Counted from the stretch's first letter, positions 23,452 through 32,938 are shown. The stretch is DNA of 40,274 bases from Bacillus pinisoli (GCF_023036475.1 NZ_JAJQKI010000023.1:1-40274); one strand, 5' to 3'. A program made the numbers and translations. The notes: generated from the sequence alone by a model not told the origin.

Positions 23452-25833
23452 TTAATTACGTAAAGGCTTACCCTTCACTAACATATGCTGCATACGTTGT
23501 TGAGACTTTGGCTCAGCTACAAGACTTAAGAATGCTTCTCTTTCTAAATCTAGTAAGTATTGTTCATCTACTTCAGTTCCAAAGCTCACTCTACCACCAG
23601 CTAGAACAAAGGCAAGCTTCTTTGCAATCTTCATATCATGTTCTGAAATGAATCCTGAACGAAGCATAGAATCTATTCCTAAAAGAAGTGTTGCGTATCC
23701 TGTTTCACCTACGACCGGAACCTTCTTACGCTTAGGTGCCTGATAGCCTTGACTTGCCAATGCTAGAACAGCCTGCTTCGCATCGTATAATAAATGATCA
23801 CCATTTATGCTGATTCCATCTTGGTTTGATAAGAAATTATTATTTCTTGCCTCTTGAGCAGAGGTAGAAACTTTCGCCATTGCAATCGTTTCAAATACGT
23901 GGTTTGTCACTTTTTGAAGATCCTTTTCCACGCCATTTGGAAGACCCTCTAAATGGCTAATATATAATTCCTTGTTACCGCCTCCACCAGGGATTAAGCC
24001 AACGCCTACTTCTACTAAGCCCATATATGTTTCCATTGACGCTTGAATGCGTGAAGCAGGTAAACAAATCTCAGCTCCTCCACCAAGTGACATACCAAAA
24101 GGTGCAGCCACAACAGGCTTTGGACTATATTTAATGTTCATCATTGTTTGTTGGAATTGCTTTACAACAAGATCTAATTCAAAGAAATTATCATCTTGAG
24201 CTTCCATTAGAATCATCGCAAGGTTAGCACCTACACAGAAGTTCTTTCCTTGGTTACCGATGACAAGACCTTCGTAGTTACGGTCCACTTCTTCAATAGC
24301 AAAGTTAATCATTTGCGTGACATCAGGACCAATTGAATTGTTTGGAGAGTGGAATTCTAGTGCCGCTACGCCATCTCCTAAATCTATTAAACTAGCACCG
24401 TTGTTTTTCTTAATGACACCGTTCTTTTCTTTTAATCCTTTTAGGTGGATAACCTTTGGATTAACTACTTTATTTTCGTAGCTACCATTTTGGAAATACA
24501 GGTCTTGCCCTTCTTCTTTTTTATAAAAAGAAGTTTGACCTGTTTCTAACATTTCAATTACCCATCCAGGTACTTGTAAGCCTTCTGCTTGCATTTTCTT
24601 TACTGAGTTTTCAACTCCGATAGCATCCCAAAGTTCAAATGGACCTTTGTCCCAGCCGAAGCCCCACTTCATGGCATTATCAATCGCCACGATATCATCT
24701 GCAATGACACCTTTTAGTTCAGCTGTATACACAAGTACTGGGCTAATAATGTTCCAAAGCAGTTTTCCTGCACGATCTTCTGCATAAACAAGTGCTTTTA
24801 GCTTATCCGCGCCTTTTGCTTGCTTGCTCAGTTCAATGGATGGAGCTGCTAACTTCTTTCGTGCCTCATACTCTAGTGTCTCTGGGTTTAATTCAAGAAT
24901 CTCTTTTCCTTGCTTTAAGAAGAATCCTTGACCTGATTTACTTCCTAGCCATCCTTTTTCAAGCATGGATTTCATAAATGCTGGTACTTCAAATGCTTCT
25001 TTTTCTGCCCCATCTACTTGCTCATACACGTTGTTGGCTACATGAATGAACGTATCTAGACCAACGACATCAAGTGTACGGAAGGTTGCACTTTTTGGTC
25101 TACCAATTAGCGGACCTGTTACCGAGTCTACTTCCCCAACACTGTAACCGCCTTTTAGCATTTCTTTAACCGTCACGATTAAACCATAAGTACCAATTCT
25201 ATTTCCAATAAAGTTAGGCGTGTCCTTTGCTTCTACTACACCTTTACCAAGGACATCTTCACCAAACGTTTTCATGAAGGAAAGCACTTCTGGATCAGTG
25301 TCTTTCGTTGGGATGATTTCTAGTAATTTTAAGTAACGTGGTGGATTGAAGAAATGTGTGCCAAGGAAATGCTTTCTGAAATCCTCAGAGCGGCCTTCAG
25401 CCATTGCTTCAATAGAAATTCCCGAAGTGTTTGAGCTGATAATTGTTCCAGGCTTTCTTACTTCATCAATACGCGAAAATACTTGTTGCTTGATGTTTAA
25501 GTTCTCAACAACAACTTCAATAACCCAATCTACATCTTTAATCCGTTCTAAGTCATCATCAAAATTTCCAGCTTCGATTAAAGAAATATTTTCTTTAGCC
25601 GCTAATGGAGCAGGCTTTTGCTTTAACAGTTTTTGAATGGAAGTGTGGCTTAGACGGTTACGGACAACCTTATCCTCTAGTGTAAGCCCTTTCTTTTTTT
25701 CGTCTTCTGTCAATTCTCTAGGAACAATGTCTAGTAAAAGCGTTGGTATGCCGATATTGGCTAAGTGAGCAGCGATTCCTGAACCCATTACCCCAGATCC
25801 TAAAACAGCTGCTTTGCGAATGCGTCGACTCAA
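23452..25833 (-). CDS. fadN: 3-hydroxyacyl-CoA dehydrogenase / enoyl-CoA hydratase FadN
   Basis: About 793 residues, a multifunctional beta-oxidation enzyme. The N-terminal half is the NAD-dependent 3-hydroxyacyl-CoA dehydrogenase (AAVLGSGVMGSGIAAHLAN, and the catalytic-His motif GTHFFNPPRYL near residue 160). A crotonase-like hydratase domain follows at about 490-700, with LVIGNQGKNFCVGANL and MSLGGGAEICLPA. The open frame begins at ATG 25854, but TTG 25833 has AAAGGGGAG 7 nt upstream and gives the usual short N-terminus before IRKAAVLGSG, so TTG was chosen. First gene of the fad operon. Confidence 0.93.
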   Translation of the reverse strand: MSRRIRKAAVLGSGVMGSGIAAHLANIGIPTLLLDIVPRELTEDEKKKGLTLEDKVVRNRLSHTSIQKLLKQKPAPLAAKENISLIEAGNFDDDLERIKDVDWVIEVVVENLNIKQQVFSRIDEVRKPGTIISSNTSGISIEAMAEGRSEDFRKHFLGTHFFNPPRYLKLLEIIPTKDTDPEVLSFMKTFGEDVLGKGVVEAKDTPNFIGNRIGTYGLIVTVKEMLKGGYSVGEVDSVTGPLIGRPKSATFRTLDVVGLDTFIHVANNVYEQVDGAEKEAFEVPAFMKSMLEKGWLGSKSGQGFFLKQGKEILELNPETLEYEARKKLAAPSIELSKQAKGADKLKALVYAEDRAGKLLWNIISPVLVYTAELKGVIADDIVAIDNAMKWGFGWDKGPFELWDAIGVENSVKKMQAEGLQVPGWVIEMLETGQTSFYKKEEGQDLYFQNGSYENKVVNPKVIHLKGLKEKNGVIKKNNGASLIDLGDGVAALEFHSPNNSIGPDVTQMINFAIEEVDRNYEGLVIGNQGKNFCVGANLAMILMEAQDDNFFELDLVVKQFQQTMMNIKYSPKPVVAAPFGMSLGGGAEICLPASRIQASMETYMGLVEVGVGLIPGGGGNKELYISHLEGLPNGVEKDLQKVTNHVFETIAMAKVSTSAQEARNNNFLSNQDGISINGDHLLYDAKQAVLALASQGYQAPKRKKVPVVGETGYATLLLGIDSMLRSGFISEHDMKIAKKLAFVLAGGRVSFGTEVDEQYLLDLEREAFLSLVAEPKSQQRMQHMLVKGKPLRN

Positions 25834-25870
25834 CCGTAATCTCCCCTTTCTCATTTCGAATGACTTTTGT

Positions 25871-25888
25871 TGAATGAATACTCATTCA
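25871..25888. promoter_or_regulatory. FadR operator of the fad operon
   Basis: TGAATGAATACTCATTCA matches the Bacillus FadR consensus as a near-perfect palindrome. It sits a little downstream of the predicted fadN transcription start, where bound FadR would block elongation. Long-chain acyl-CoA releases FadR in B. subtilis. Confidence 0.9.
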
Positions 25889-25902
25889 TTTATTCTACTT
25901 TC

Positions 25903-25931
25903 ACTATAATCCATTTTGGAAATTTTCGCAA
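25903..25931 (-). promoter_or_regulatory. SigA-type promoter of fadN-fadA-fadE
   Basis: Minus-strand TTGCGA (25926-25931), 17-nt spacer, TATAGT (25903-25908). Its spacing from the FadR palindrome fits the repressor site lying over the early transcribed region. Confidence 0.72.
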
Positions 25932-26012
25932 TATACAATCGATACATCCTTACATTTTATTCTGACATTATTTTAAATATGTAGGTAAGTCTAATAGATG
26001 GAGGTGATAAAT

Positions 26013-26162
26013 ATGGCAAAGCTTAAGAAGAATCCATCAGAACGTGCCAAAAGCGCAGCAAGCGTTAAAGGAACGGCTGGCCCAACCGTAAAAGGTGGTG
26101 TGTCTGGAAAGACACAAAGCACGAACCAACAATACGGCAAAAGCAACATGGGTGAAGAGTAA
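26013..26162 (+). CDS. yuzL: YuzL-family small protein
   Basis: A 49-residue basic, hydrophilic protein (MAKLKKNPSERAKSAASVKG, then GPTVKGG, ending NMGEE) that matches the small YuzL family of spore formers. GGAGGTGAT lies 5 nt before the ATG, a very strong site for such a short gene. It is divergent from fadN, where yuzL also lies in B. subtilis as far as I recall. Low-complexity composition rich in K, S, G, Q and N is similar to small spore proteins, but a spore role is not shown here. Confidence 0.8.
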   Translation: MAKLKKNPSERAKSAASVKGTAGPTVKGGVSGKTQSTNQQYGKSNMGEE

Positions 26163-26224
26163 AAACGTGGAATTGCAGTAGTTGTAGTAGTTGTAGTTTT
26201 TTGGATTGAAACATTGCACTTTAT

Positions 26225-26267
26225 CGCATTAACGCATCGGGGGCCTGGCCCCCGATGCGTTAATGCG
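26225..26267. repeat. 43-nt perfect palindrome
   Basis: Two 21-nt arms (26225-26245 and 26247-26267) are exact reverse complements around a single T. The centre is GGGGGCCTGGCCCCC. It lies between the convergent genes yuzL and the beta-propeller protein, but no T run follows on either strand. It could stop transcripts from both sides or form a cruciform. Confidence 0.8.
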
Positions 26268-26328
26268 TGAAACTATTTATAGACTACTTACAAACTATTC
26301 TCTTTCCATCCTGTTCAACACCATACTC

Positions 26329-28494
26329 TTACCAATCAATTTTATGCGCTGTAATTTTAGTAGGTGAGACCGCATAGATATGGTCTTCTATTGAAAGGAC
26401 TCTCATGATTTGGTTTTCCCAGTTTTCGTATTGGGAAGTTTGGTCTTCGTGTGTCATTTCTAGTTGACGTTGGAAGCCTTTGTTCAAATCAATGCTGTAG
26501 GCAAGGGCACCGTGGAATACGAGTTGTTGTTCGTATTTGCTACCTACTTTGTCTTGGTATACGGTGACTGGAAAGGCAAAGATGTTTTGTTTCTTACTAA
26601 ATAGTAGTGCTTTATGGTCATAGTTTAGTGGCGAGTAAGTTCCAGTCCCACCGATAATTTCGGAGAATTTCTCTTTTGGTTCTAGTGGGTTACTTACATC
26701 AAATAAAGAAATTTTCACGCCATCTGTAATGACAAGTGGTTCCAGAGAACCTTTTTCTTTTACAAGCTTTGTATGTTGACCAAAGCCGATTAAATGATGT
26801 TCGTCGTAAGGGTGTAGATAGTCACTAAAGCCTGGAATCTTCAGTTCACCTAGGACTGTAGGTTTTGAAGGGCTACTTAAATCCATCACGAACAGTGGAT
26901 CTACTTGTTTGAATGTCACCACATACCCTTTATCCCCCATAAAACGAACGGAGTAAATTCGCTCACCTCGTGCAAGATCTTCTACACTTCCTACAAGCTG
27001 CATTTCCTCATTTAAGATAAACACATGATTTCTAGATGGCGATTTCTCATCCCATACCTCGCCTTCCGTTGTCGCTACTCTAAAGTGACCATTGTACTCA
27101 TCCATCGAAAACTGGTTTAATAAACTTCCCTTTACTAATCCTGTTGCCATAAACTCGACCTTTAAACCGTCAACAGCGAATTTATAGATTTCTGTCTTAA
27201 CCGGAGTGCTAATAGCAATAGAATCAAAGGAGAATCCTTTGTTTTCACGGACCTCTGGATACTTATTTACCGCTATATATAGATTCTCTTTCGTCATATA
27301 TAAATTAGAGCCGCTTCCTAAATAAGTTGAGATCTCCATCTCTTTTTTCACATCCTCGATATCGAGCGCTGCAATGATAGAGTAGTTCGTCTCATTGGAT
27401 CCAGGAAAATAGTGGATTTCATCATAGTCAATGACTTGAATATCATCGGAAACCGCAGTGTCTGCAAATCGAGGGCGTAAGTCAATCTTTTCGTTTTCAT
27501 AAGCCCAGAAATCAGGATAGTGTTGATTTACTATATAAAGTGTGGAATCTACTTTTCTAGACGTCATATAAGAACCTTCAATTTGAACGGATCGGATTTC
27601 CTTTGGATTGCTACGATCTGCTATATCATAGACAATAACCTGAACCTGCTGATAAATCGGTGCGATTTTTCTATCCTTTTCTTCCTGTGAATAATCATGA
27701 TAAGCATATCCAATCACTACTAGCTTATTTTCATCCACATATAACTGAAAGGGTTCAAGATTTGAATAGGAGATCGTAGATATATCTTTAATTGTTGATG
27801 CTGGTAACGCCTTTGTAATGGTCAACTTGCGATCAATCACTCTGTAAATGTATTCTCCGTCTGTTTTAACAGAGTCCCCTTCATCTACCCCTTGAACTTG
27901 AACATTTGTCTCAGAATATGATTTTGATTCAGCTCCTTCTCCTTTAGCTAAATCATTAGATTCCATAGTAGTCTCCTCTTCAACTCCACCAGAACCAAAG
28001 CCCCAGCTCCATTTTTCCTTGGTTTCCTTTATTCTGTCTCGAAAAAATTGAACTAGCTTCTTTTCACTTCCAACAACGGGTAATCCCTCTGAAACACTAA
28101 ACTCAATCGTTTTATCTGAACGGAGCATTTCCCCACTAACTGAACTGATTTGATTAGATAAATGTAAAACGAAGTTCCCATTATAAGCTTTATATCCATT
28201 TTTAGGTGGTGCAATCGTAACAGCCTTCTGGTCATCACGAACGGAAATAGTTGTCGCCATTACTTCATCTTTTTCATTTTTAATAACTATATTCTGTTCC
28301 GTTAATGTTGACGGATCCATCCGTTCTGAAAACTCAATTTCCCAAACATGATTAGGTAAAACAACTTGAGTTTTTTCACCTTCCACCCAACCACTTACAA
28401 CAGTGGGCTTTCCACCGTATATGACAAACTGAAAGATAAACGCAATTCCAACTAGTCCAAGCAACAACATCATATAAACAAATGATTTCCTCAT
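26329..28494 (-). CDS. Membrane-anchored beta-propeller domain protein
   Basis: A 721-residue protein. The N-terminal membrane anchor (residues 5-25) has no lipobox. An SbsA/Ig-like domain follows at about 35-140 (WEIEFSERMDPSTL), then a large C-terminal beta-propeller domain at about 200-720, with repeated YSIIAALDIED, VIVYDIADRSNPKEIRSVQIEG and ISLFDVSNPLEPKE blades. This is the Beta_propel family found outside the cell in Bacillus and archaea; its role is unknown. The frame opens at 28518, but ATG 28494 has GGGGG 7 nt upstream and starts the positively charged signal segment. It is divergent from lytS. Confidence 0.85.
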   Translation of the reverse strand: MRKSFVYMMLLLGLVGIAFIFQFVIYGGKPTVVSGWVEGEKTQVVLPNHVWEIEFSERMDPSTLTEQNIVIKNEKDEVMATTISVRDDQKAVTIAPPKNGYKAYNGNFVLHLSNQISSVSGEMLRSDKTIEFSVSEGLPVVGSEKKLVQFFRDRIKETKEKWSWGFGSGGVEEETTMESNDLAKGEGAESKSYSETNVQVQGVDEGDSVKTDGEYIYRVIDRKLTITKALPASTIKDISTISYSNLEPFQLYVDENKLVVIGYAYHDYSQEEKDRKIAPIYQQVQVIVYDIADRSNPKEIRSVQIEGSYMTSRKVDSTLYIVNQHYPDFWAYENEKIDLRPRFADTAVSDDIQVIDYDEIHYFPGSNETNYSIIAALDIEDVKKEMEISTYLGSGSNLYMTKENLYIAVNKYPEVRENKGFSFDSIAISTPVKTEIYKFAVDGLKVEFMATGLVKGSLLNQFSMDEYNGHFRVATTEGEVWDEKSPSRNHVFILNEEMQLVGSVEDLARGERIYSVRFMGDKGYVVTFKQVDPLFVMDLSSPSKPTVLGELKIPGFSDYLHPYDEHHLIGFGQHTKLVKEKGSLEPLVITDGVKISLFDVSNPLEPKEKFSEIIGGTGTYSPLNYDHKALLFSKKQNIFAFPVTVYQDKVGSKYEQQLVFHGALAYSIDLNKGFQRQLEMTHEDQTSQYENWENQIMRVLSIEDHIYAVSPTKITAHKIDW

Positions 28495-28652
28495 TACCGT
28501 GCCCCCTTTATAAAACATAGTCGAAAGCTACCGAGAAAAGTTACAGCTTGTAGGTATATATTTTTCAGATTATTTAAATAAGTTCATGACTCCCATACAA
28601 TGCGTTAACATGATACAATATTGTCATTCTTAAAGACAGGGGTTCTTTGCCT

Positions 28653-30395
28653 ATGTTTGAATTGTTACTTACAATGCTTGAACGTTTAGGGATACTAGTA
28701 ACCATCGCTTTTATTTTAACGCGATTCCGTTTTTTCCGAGAGATGATTCAGCACGAAAAAATTGGGCGTAAACAGCAATATATGGCGATTTTATTTTTTG
28801 GTTTCTTCGGTATTATTGGTACATACTCTGGACTTACTTTTAATACCGATTCCATGAATTTTGACAGATGGGCAAATGGACTGAATCAAGAGGAAGCATT
28901 GGCTAACTCTAGAGTTATAGGGATTATCATTGCAGGTTTACTTGGTGGTTATAAAGTAGGAATTGGGGCAGGTTTGATTGCAGGGATTCATCGTTATTCA
29001 ATGGGTGGCTTTACTGACCTTGCTTGCGGTTTATCTGCTATCATCGCCGGCATCATTTCAGGTGCTTTCCATCGTAATAAAAAAGAAATCTCCTTAAAAG
29101 CAGCTTTTCTAATTGGGGCTCTTGCTGAAACAGTTCAAATGTTGATTATTTTGCTCGTAGCGAAGCCATTTTCAATGGCACTTTCTTTAGTAGAGGTCAT
29201 TGGTTTCCCAATGATTCTCGCAAACGGAATTGGCTCTGCCTTATTCTTATTGATCGTACGGAATGTCTTAAATGAAGAAGAAAAAATAGGTGCCCTTCAG
29301 ACTCAAAAGGCGTTACGCTTAGCAGAGCTTACATTAACCCATTTGAGGAAAGGCCTCTATGCTCAACCTGCCAAAGAGGCGTGTGAGATTCTGTATCGTG
29401 AGGTTCAAGCAAGTGCTGTCGCTATTACAAATCATGAAAAAATTCTTGCTCATATTGGACACGGAGCTGATCATCACCGAGAATTAACCCCTATTTTGAC
29501 AGACGTCACGAGGAGAGTTATTCAAGAGGGAAGATTAATTGTGGCTGGCCATGATCAAATTCAATGTATGCAAGAAGATTGCCCTTTACATGCAGTTGTC
29601 ATTGCTCCTCTCATTCAGAGAGGAAAAACCATTGGAACATTAAAGTTTTACTTCAGCTCAGAAAAAGAGATAACCCCTCTTGTCATACAATTAATTACAG
29701 GACTAAGTTCGTTGTTAAGCAATCAACTAGATATTGCTGAAGCCGATAAAGCCTTTCAACTAGCAAAGGAAGCTGAAATAAAAGCATTGCAAGCGCAAAT
29801 TAGTCCTCACTTTTTGTTTAACTCGTTAAATATTATTGTTTCCCTTATTCGAATCGATCCTAAAAAGGCAAGATCTCTGTTAGTGGCGTTGTCTCATTTC
29901 CTTCGTCAAAATTTAGCTGGGACGACAGAGAAATGGATTACACTAGAACAGGAACTAAAGCATGTGAAAGCTTATCTTTCTATAGAAGAAGCGAGGTTTG
30001 TTGATAAATTAAGTGTGCATTATGAAATTGATGACACTGTACTTAATCACCCCATTCCACCTTTAACACTACAACCTATTGTTGAAAATGCTATTAAGCA
30101 CGGCATTAAGGACAAAGAAAGTGATTGTCAAATACGGATTATCATAAAAAAAGAGAACGATCACATACTCGTTTCCGTCCAAGACAATGGAAATGGAATG
30201 GACCTATCAAAATATCCAAATTTAATAGTAGAAAAAGTTCCTTCAAAAACTGGTACAGGTATTGGCTTATTCAATGTTAATCGTCGTCTCGTCATGTTAT
30301 TAGGTGAGCAATCTCGCCTCATTATTAAAAGTAAAGAAAATGAAGGAACAGTCGTATCTTTTAGGATTTCTAACAGTATGGAGGAAAAGGAATGA
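28653..30395 (+). CDS. lytS: LytS-family sensor histidine kinase
   Basis: About 580 residues. The N-terminus has six or so membrane segments of the 5TMR-LYT type (residues 1-205, with GYKVGIGAGLIAGIHRYSMGG), followed by a GAF-like region (220-360) and a kinase core. The phospho-accepting His386 is in QISPHFLFNSLN, the N box is PIVENAIKHGI and the G box GTGIGLFN. ATG 28653 matches the LytS start; a TTG lies two codons earlier. It forms an operon with the regulator (ATGA overlap), and CstA follows. In E. coli the related BtsS senses pyruvate for a CstA-type transporter, so pyruvate sensing is likely here (inferred). Confidence 0.9.
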   Translation: MFELLLTMLERLGILVTIAFILTRFRFFREMIQHEKIGRKQQYMAILFFGFFGIIGTYSGLTFNTDSMNFDRWANGLNQEEALANSRVIGIIIAGLLGGYKVGIGAGLIAGIHRYSMGGFTDLACGLSAIIAGIISGAFHRNKKEISLKAAFLIGALAETVQMLIILLVAKPFSMALSLVEVIGFPMILANGIGSALFLLIVRNVLNEEEKIGALQTQKALRLAELTLTHLRKGLYAQPAKEACEILYREVQASAVAITNHEKILAHIGHGADHHRELTPILTDVTRRVIQEGRLIVAGHDQIQCMQEDCPLHAVVIAPLIQRGKTIGTLKFYFSSEKEITPLVIQLITGLSSLLSNQLDIAEADKAFQLAKEAEIKALQAQISPHFLFNSLNIIVSLIRIDPKKARSLLVALSHFLRQNLAGTTEKWITLEQELKHVKAYLSIEEARFVDKLSVHYEIDDTVLNHPIPPLTLQPIVENAIKHGIKDKESDCQIRIIIKKENDHILVSVQDNGNGMDLSKYPNLIVEKVPSKTGTGIGLFNVNRRLVMLLGEQSRLIIKSKENEGTVVSFRISNSMEEKE

Positions 30396-31129
30396 CATCT
30401 ATACGTGTTTTAGTAGTTGATGATGAACGATATAGTCGGGATGAGCTTAAACATTTATTATCTAATTATCCCCGTATTCAGGTTGTGGGAGAAGCTGACT
30501 CTGGAGATCAAGCAATCATGCAAGCCATCCAATTGCAACCAGATGTCGTTTTCCTTGATATCGAGATGCCAAAGCTAAGCGGTCTTGAAGTGGCCCAATC
30601 ATTAAAGGAACTTAAAAAAACACCGCGTATTGTCTTTGCAACAGCTTATCCAAACTTTGCTGTTCAAGCATTTCGCCATCAAGCAGTCGACTACCTCGTG
30701 AAGCCTTTTGATGAAGAACAATTAACCGAAACCATTGAGCGCTTAGAAAAAATCTTACTTGAGTCTACTCAACCGAAAATCGAAAAGTTATCCCCTACTC
30801 CTGCAAAGCTCGCTTTAGAAGGAGAAGATGAGATTATTTATATTGATCCGAAAGAGATTCTCTATTTATATCGTGATGATCGGGAAACAAAAATTGTCCT
30901 AAAAGATAAAGTATACGAATCTAAGTATGCTTTAAAGGATTTTGAAGCAAGACTTGAAAGCTATTCCTTTTACCGCATCCATAAAAGTTATCTCGTGAAC
31001 ACCGATCATATTACAAGACTGATTCCCTGGTTTAACGGAGCCTATCAGCTTGAATTAAAGGGAGTCAAAGAACATTTATCAGTTAGTCGAAATTATGTAA
31101 AAGGTCTGCGTGCGCTTTTAGAGCTATAG
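30392..31129 (+). CDS. lytT: LytTR-family response regulator
   Basis: A 245-residue regulator. The receiver domain (residues 5-118) has acidic residues D10-D11, phospho-acceptor Asp56 in VVFLDIEMPKLSG and KPFDEEQL. The LytTR DNA-binding domain (about 140-243) has FYRIHKSYLVN and the end motif SVSRNYVKGLRALL. The ATG overlaps the kinase stop. The most likely target is the cstA promoter 160 nt downstream; LytTR proteins bind paired direct repeats, which I could not locate with confidence. LytR is another common name, but it also means an unrelated cell-wall enzyme. Confidence 0.9.
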   Translation: MTSIRVLVVDDERYSRDELKHLLSNYPRIQVVGEADSGDQAIMQAIQLQPDVVFLDIEMPKLSGLEVAQSLKELKKTPRIVFATAYPNFAVQAFRHQAVDYLVKPFDEEQLTETIERLEKILLESTQPKIEKLSPTPAKLALEGEDEIIYIDPKEILYLYRDDRETKIVLKDKVYESKYALKDFEARLESYSFYRIHKSYLVNTDHITRLIPWFNGAYQLELKGVKEHLSVSRNYVKGLRALLEL

Positions 31130-31228
31130 CACGTGGACTTTTTTTGCCTCCAATGTAACTAACACGTAAAACAGGTATTTTTTCATGTTAAGCAGGATAT
31201 ATGACATCTTATACATAAACCCCACTAC

Positions 31229-31244
31229 TAGAAAACGTTTTCAT
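31229..31244. promoter_or_regulatory. cre-like site 1 upstream of cstA
   Basis: TAGAAAACGTTTTCAT fits the CcpA consensus WTGNAARCGNWWWCAW with one mismatch (second base). It suggests carbon catabolite repression of cstA. Confidence 0.65.
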
Positions 31245-31258
31245 TTATAGTATGGATA

Positions 31259-31274
31259 GTGAAAACGAATTCAT
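31259..31274. promoter_or_regulatory. cre-like site 2 upstream of cstA
   Basis: GTGAAAACGAATTCAT fits the CcpA consensus except for the first base. It begins exactly 30 bp after site 1, placing both on the same face of the helix, and ends 17 nt before the cstA start. Confidence 0.6.
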
Positions 31275-31291
31275 AGTAAGGGGGATTTGTA

Positions 31292-32731
31292 ATGTATACA
31301 TTTATTGCTGGTGTCCTGCTTTTAATTATTGGATACTTTACGTATGGTAAATTTGTTGAAAAGGTATTTGGTCCAAACTCCGAACGTCAAACACCCGCGT
31401 TTACTCGTAAGGATGGCGTAGATTATCTACCAATGAGTGAAAAGAAAAACTCATTAATTCAATTATTAAATATTGCTGGTGTTGGTCCAATCTTCGGTCC
31501 AATCATGGGTGCTTTATACGGACCTGTTGCATTTCTTTGGATCGTACTAGGTTGTATCTTCGCTGGAGCTGTTCATGACTACCTAACGGGTATGATTTCT
31601 ATTCGTAATAGAGGTGCTCATTTACCTGAGCTTGCTGGTAAGTTTTTAGGGAAGTTCATGAAGCACATGGTAAACTTCTTTGCGGTATTATTACTACTTT
31701 TAGTTGGTACTGTTTTCGTAACAGCACCTGCAGGTCTACTTCATACATTAATGGATGGCAGCGTAACAATGGGCTTAATCATTGCTGCAATCTTCGTTTA
31801 CTATTTATTAGCAACATTATTACCGATTGATAAAATCATTGGTCGTTTCTATCCAGCATTTGGTGCTTTACTATTAATTTCAGCAGTTGGTGTAGGTGGT
31901 ATGTTAATTTTCACTGGCGCTCCAATTCCTGAATTATCTTTATCAAATATGCACCCTGACAACGCACCTATTTTCCCGCTATTATTCTTAACGATCTCTT
32001 GTGGTGCATTATCTGGATTCCATGCAACTCAAACACCGATTATCTCTCGTACAACACAAAACGAGCGTCAAGGACGTTTCATTTTCTACGGAATGATGAT
32101 CGCAGAAGGTATTATCGCTATGATCTGGGCAGCTGCTGCTATGAGTATGTTTGATGGTTCAACTGGTTTAAAAGAAATTCTTGCTGGTGGTCCTGGTACT
32201 GTTGTAAGTGAAGTTTCAATCGCTCTATTAGGAGCTGTTGGTGGAACATTAGCTGTACTTGGAGTTATCGTTCTTCCAATTACTTCTGGTGATACTGCGT
32301 TCCGTAGTGCACGTATGATCATCGCTGATTATTTAAACATTGCTCAAACGAAGATTGCTAGTCGTTTATGGATCGCGATTCCTTTATTCGTTCTATCTTT
32401 TGCTCTTACAAAAATTGATTTCACACTTTTATGGAGATACTTCTCTTGGGCAAATCAATCGACAGCTGTTATTGCATTATGGGTAGCGACAATGTATCTA
32501 TTCATTGCTAAGAAAAATTACTGGATCCCAATGATCCCAGGTGTGTTTATGACAATGACAACATTCACGTACATCTTAAACGCGCAAATCGGATTTGGTT
32601 TATCACTAAATATCTCTTATATCATTGCAGCCGTTACAACTGTAGCAGTTATCGTAATTTTCTTCAATGCTGCTAAGAAAGCGCGCGCAAACAATATTCC
32701 ACTTGAGGATTCTATCTCGAACGTGGCGTAA
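31292..32731 (+). CDS. cstA: CstA-family carbon starvation / pyruvate transporter
   Basis: A 479-residue membrane protein of the CstA/BtsT family with about 13 hydrophobic segments. Family features are the N-terminal GYFTYGKFVEKVFG, the GPIFGPIMGALYGPVAFLWI segment (residues 66-85) and FHATQTPIISRT (about 244-255). It is shorter than E. coli CstA (about 700), but this size is usual for Firmicutes. The family imports pyruvate and has been linked to peptide uptake. AAGGGGG precedes the ATG. Control is probably by the LytS/LytT pair upstream and by CcpA. Confidence 0.92.
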   Translation: MYTFIAGVLLLIIGYFTYGKFVEKVFGPNSERQTPAFTRKDGVDYLPMSEKKNSLIQLLNIAGVGPIFGPIMGALYGPVAFLWIVLGCIFAGAVHDYLTGMISIRNRGAHLPELAGKFLGKFMKHMVNFFAVLLLLLVGTVFVTAPAGLLHTLMDGSVTMGLIIAAIFVYYLLATLLPIDKIIGRFYPAFGALLLISAVGVGGMLIFTGAPIPELSLSNMHPDNAPIFPLLFLTISCGALSGFHATQTPIISRTTQNERQGRFIFYGMMIAEGIIAMIWAAAAMSMFDGSTGLKEILAGGPGTVVSEVSIALLGAVGGTLAVLGVIVLPITSGDTAFRSARMIIADYLNIAQTKIASRLWIAIPLFVLSFALTKIDFTLLWRYFSWANQSTAVIALWVATMYLFIAKKNYWIPMIPGVFMTMTTFTYILNAQIGFGLSLNISYIIAAVTTVAVIVIFFNAAKKARANNIPLEDSISNVA

Positions 32732-32735
32732 AAAG

Positions 32736-32770
32736 AAAAGCATCTGATCTTAGTTTGATCAGATGCTTTT
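32736..32770 (+). terminator. Terminator of cstA
   Basis: 14-bp perfect stem (AAAAGCATCTGATC/GATCAGATGCTTTT, 7-nt loop) running into a T-rich tail, 5 nt after the cstA stop. Confidence 0.93.
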
Positions 32771-32827
32771 TTTGTTTTCTCGAATTATTAGGCTCGGTTG
32801 GTTTACTACCCACAAAGGTTAGACTGG

Positions 32828-32938
32828 GCGCATAAATTGTAATTTTTGTGCATAAATTGAATTTTTTGTGCATAAGTTCTCGGTTTTGACGCATATATTT
32901 TGATTTTCACGCATAAATCTCATTTTTCGCGCATAAAC
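32828..32938. repeat. Phased 10-nt core array, six units (GCGCATAAAT)
   Basis: Six cores close to (G/A)(C/T)GCATAAAT start at 32828, 32848, 32868, 32889, 32909 and 32929, period 20-21 nt. Spacers are mostly T-rich before each core. The array lies in the 357-nt gap between the convergent cstA and fadM terminators; apart from terminators nothing else is seen there. Confidence 0.8.

Noticed and set aside
26163..26205. GTAGTAGTT-type microsatellite after yuzL
   Set aside because: Only a few short triplet units followed by a T run; too short to treat as a meaningful repeat, perhaps a weak stop signal.
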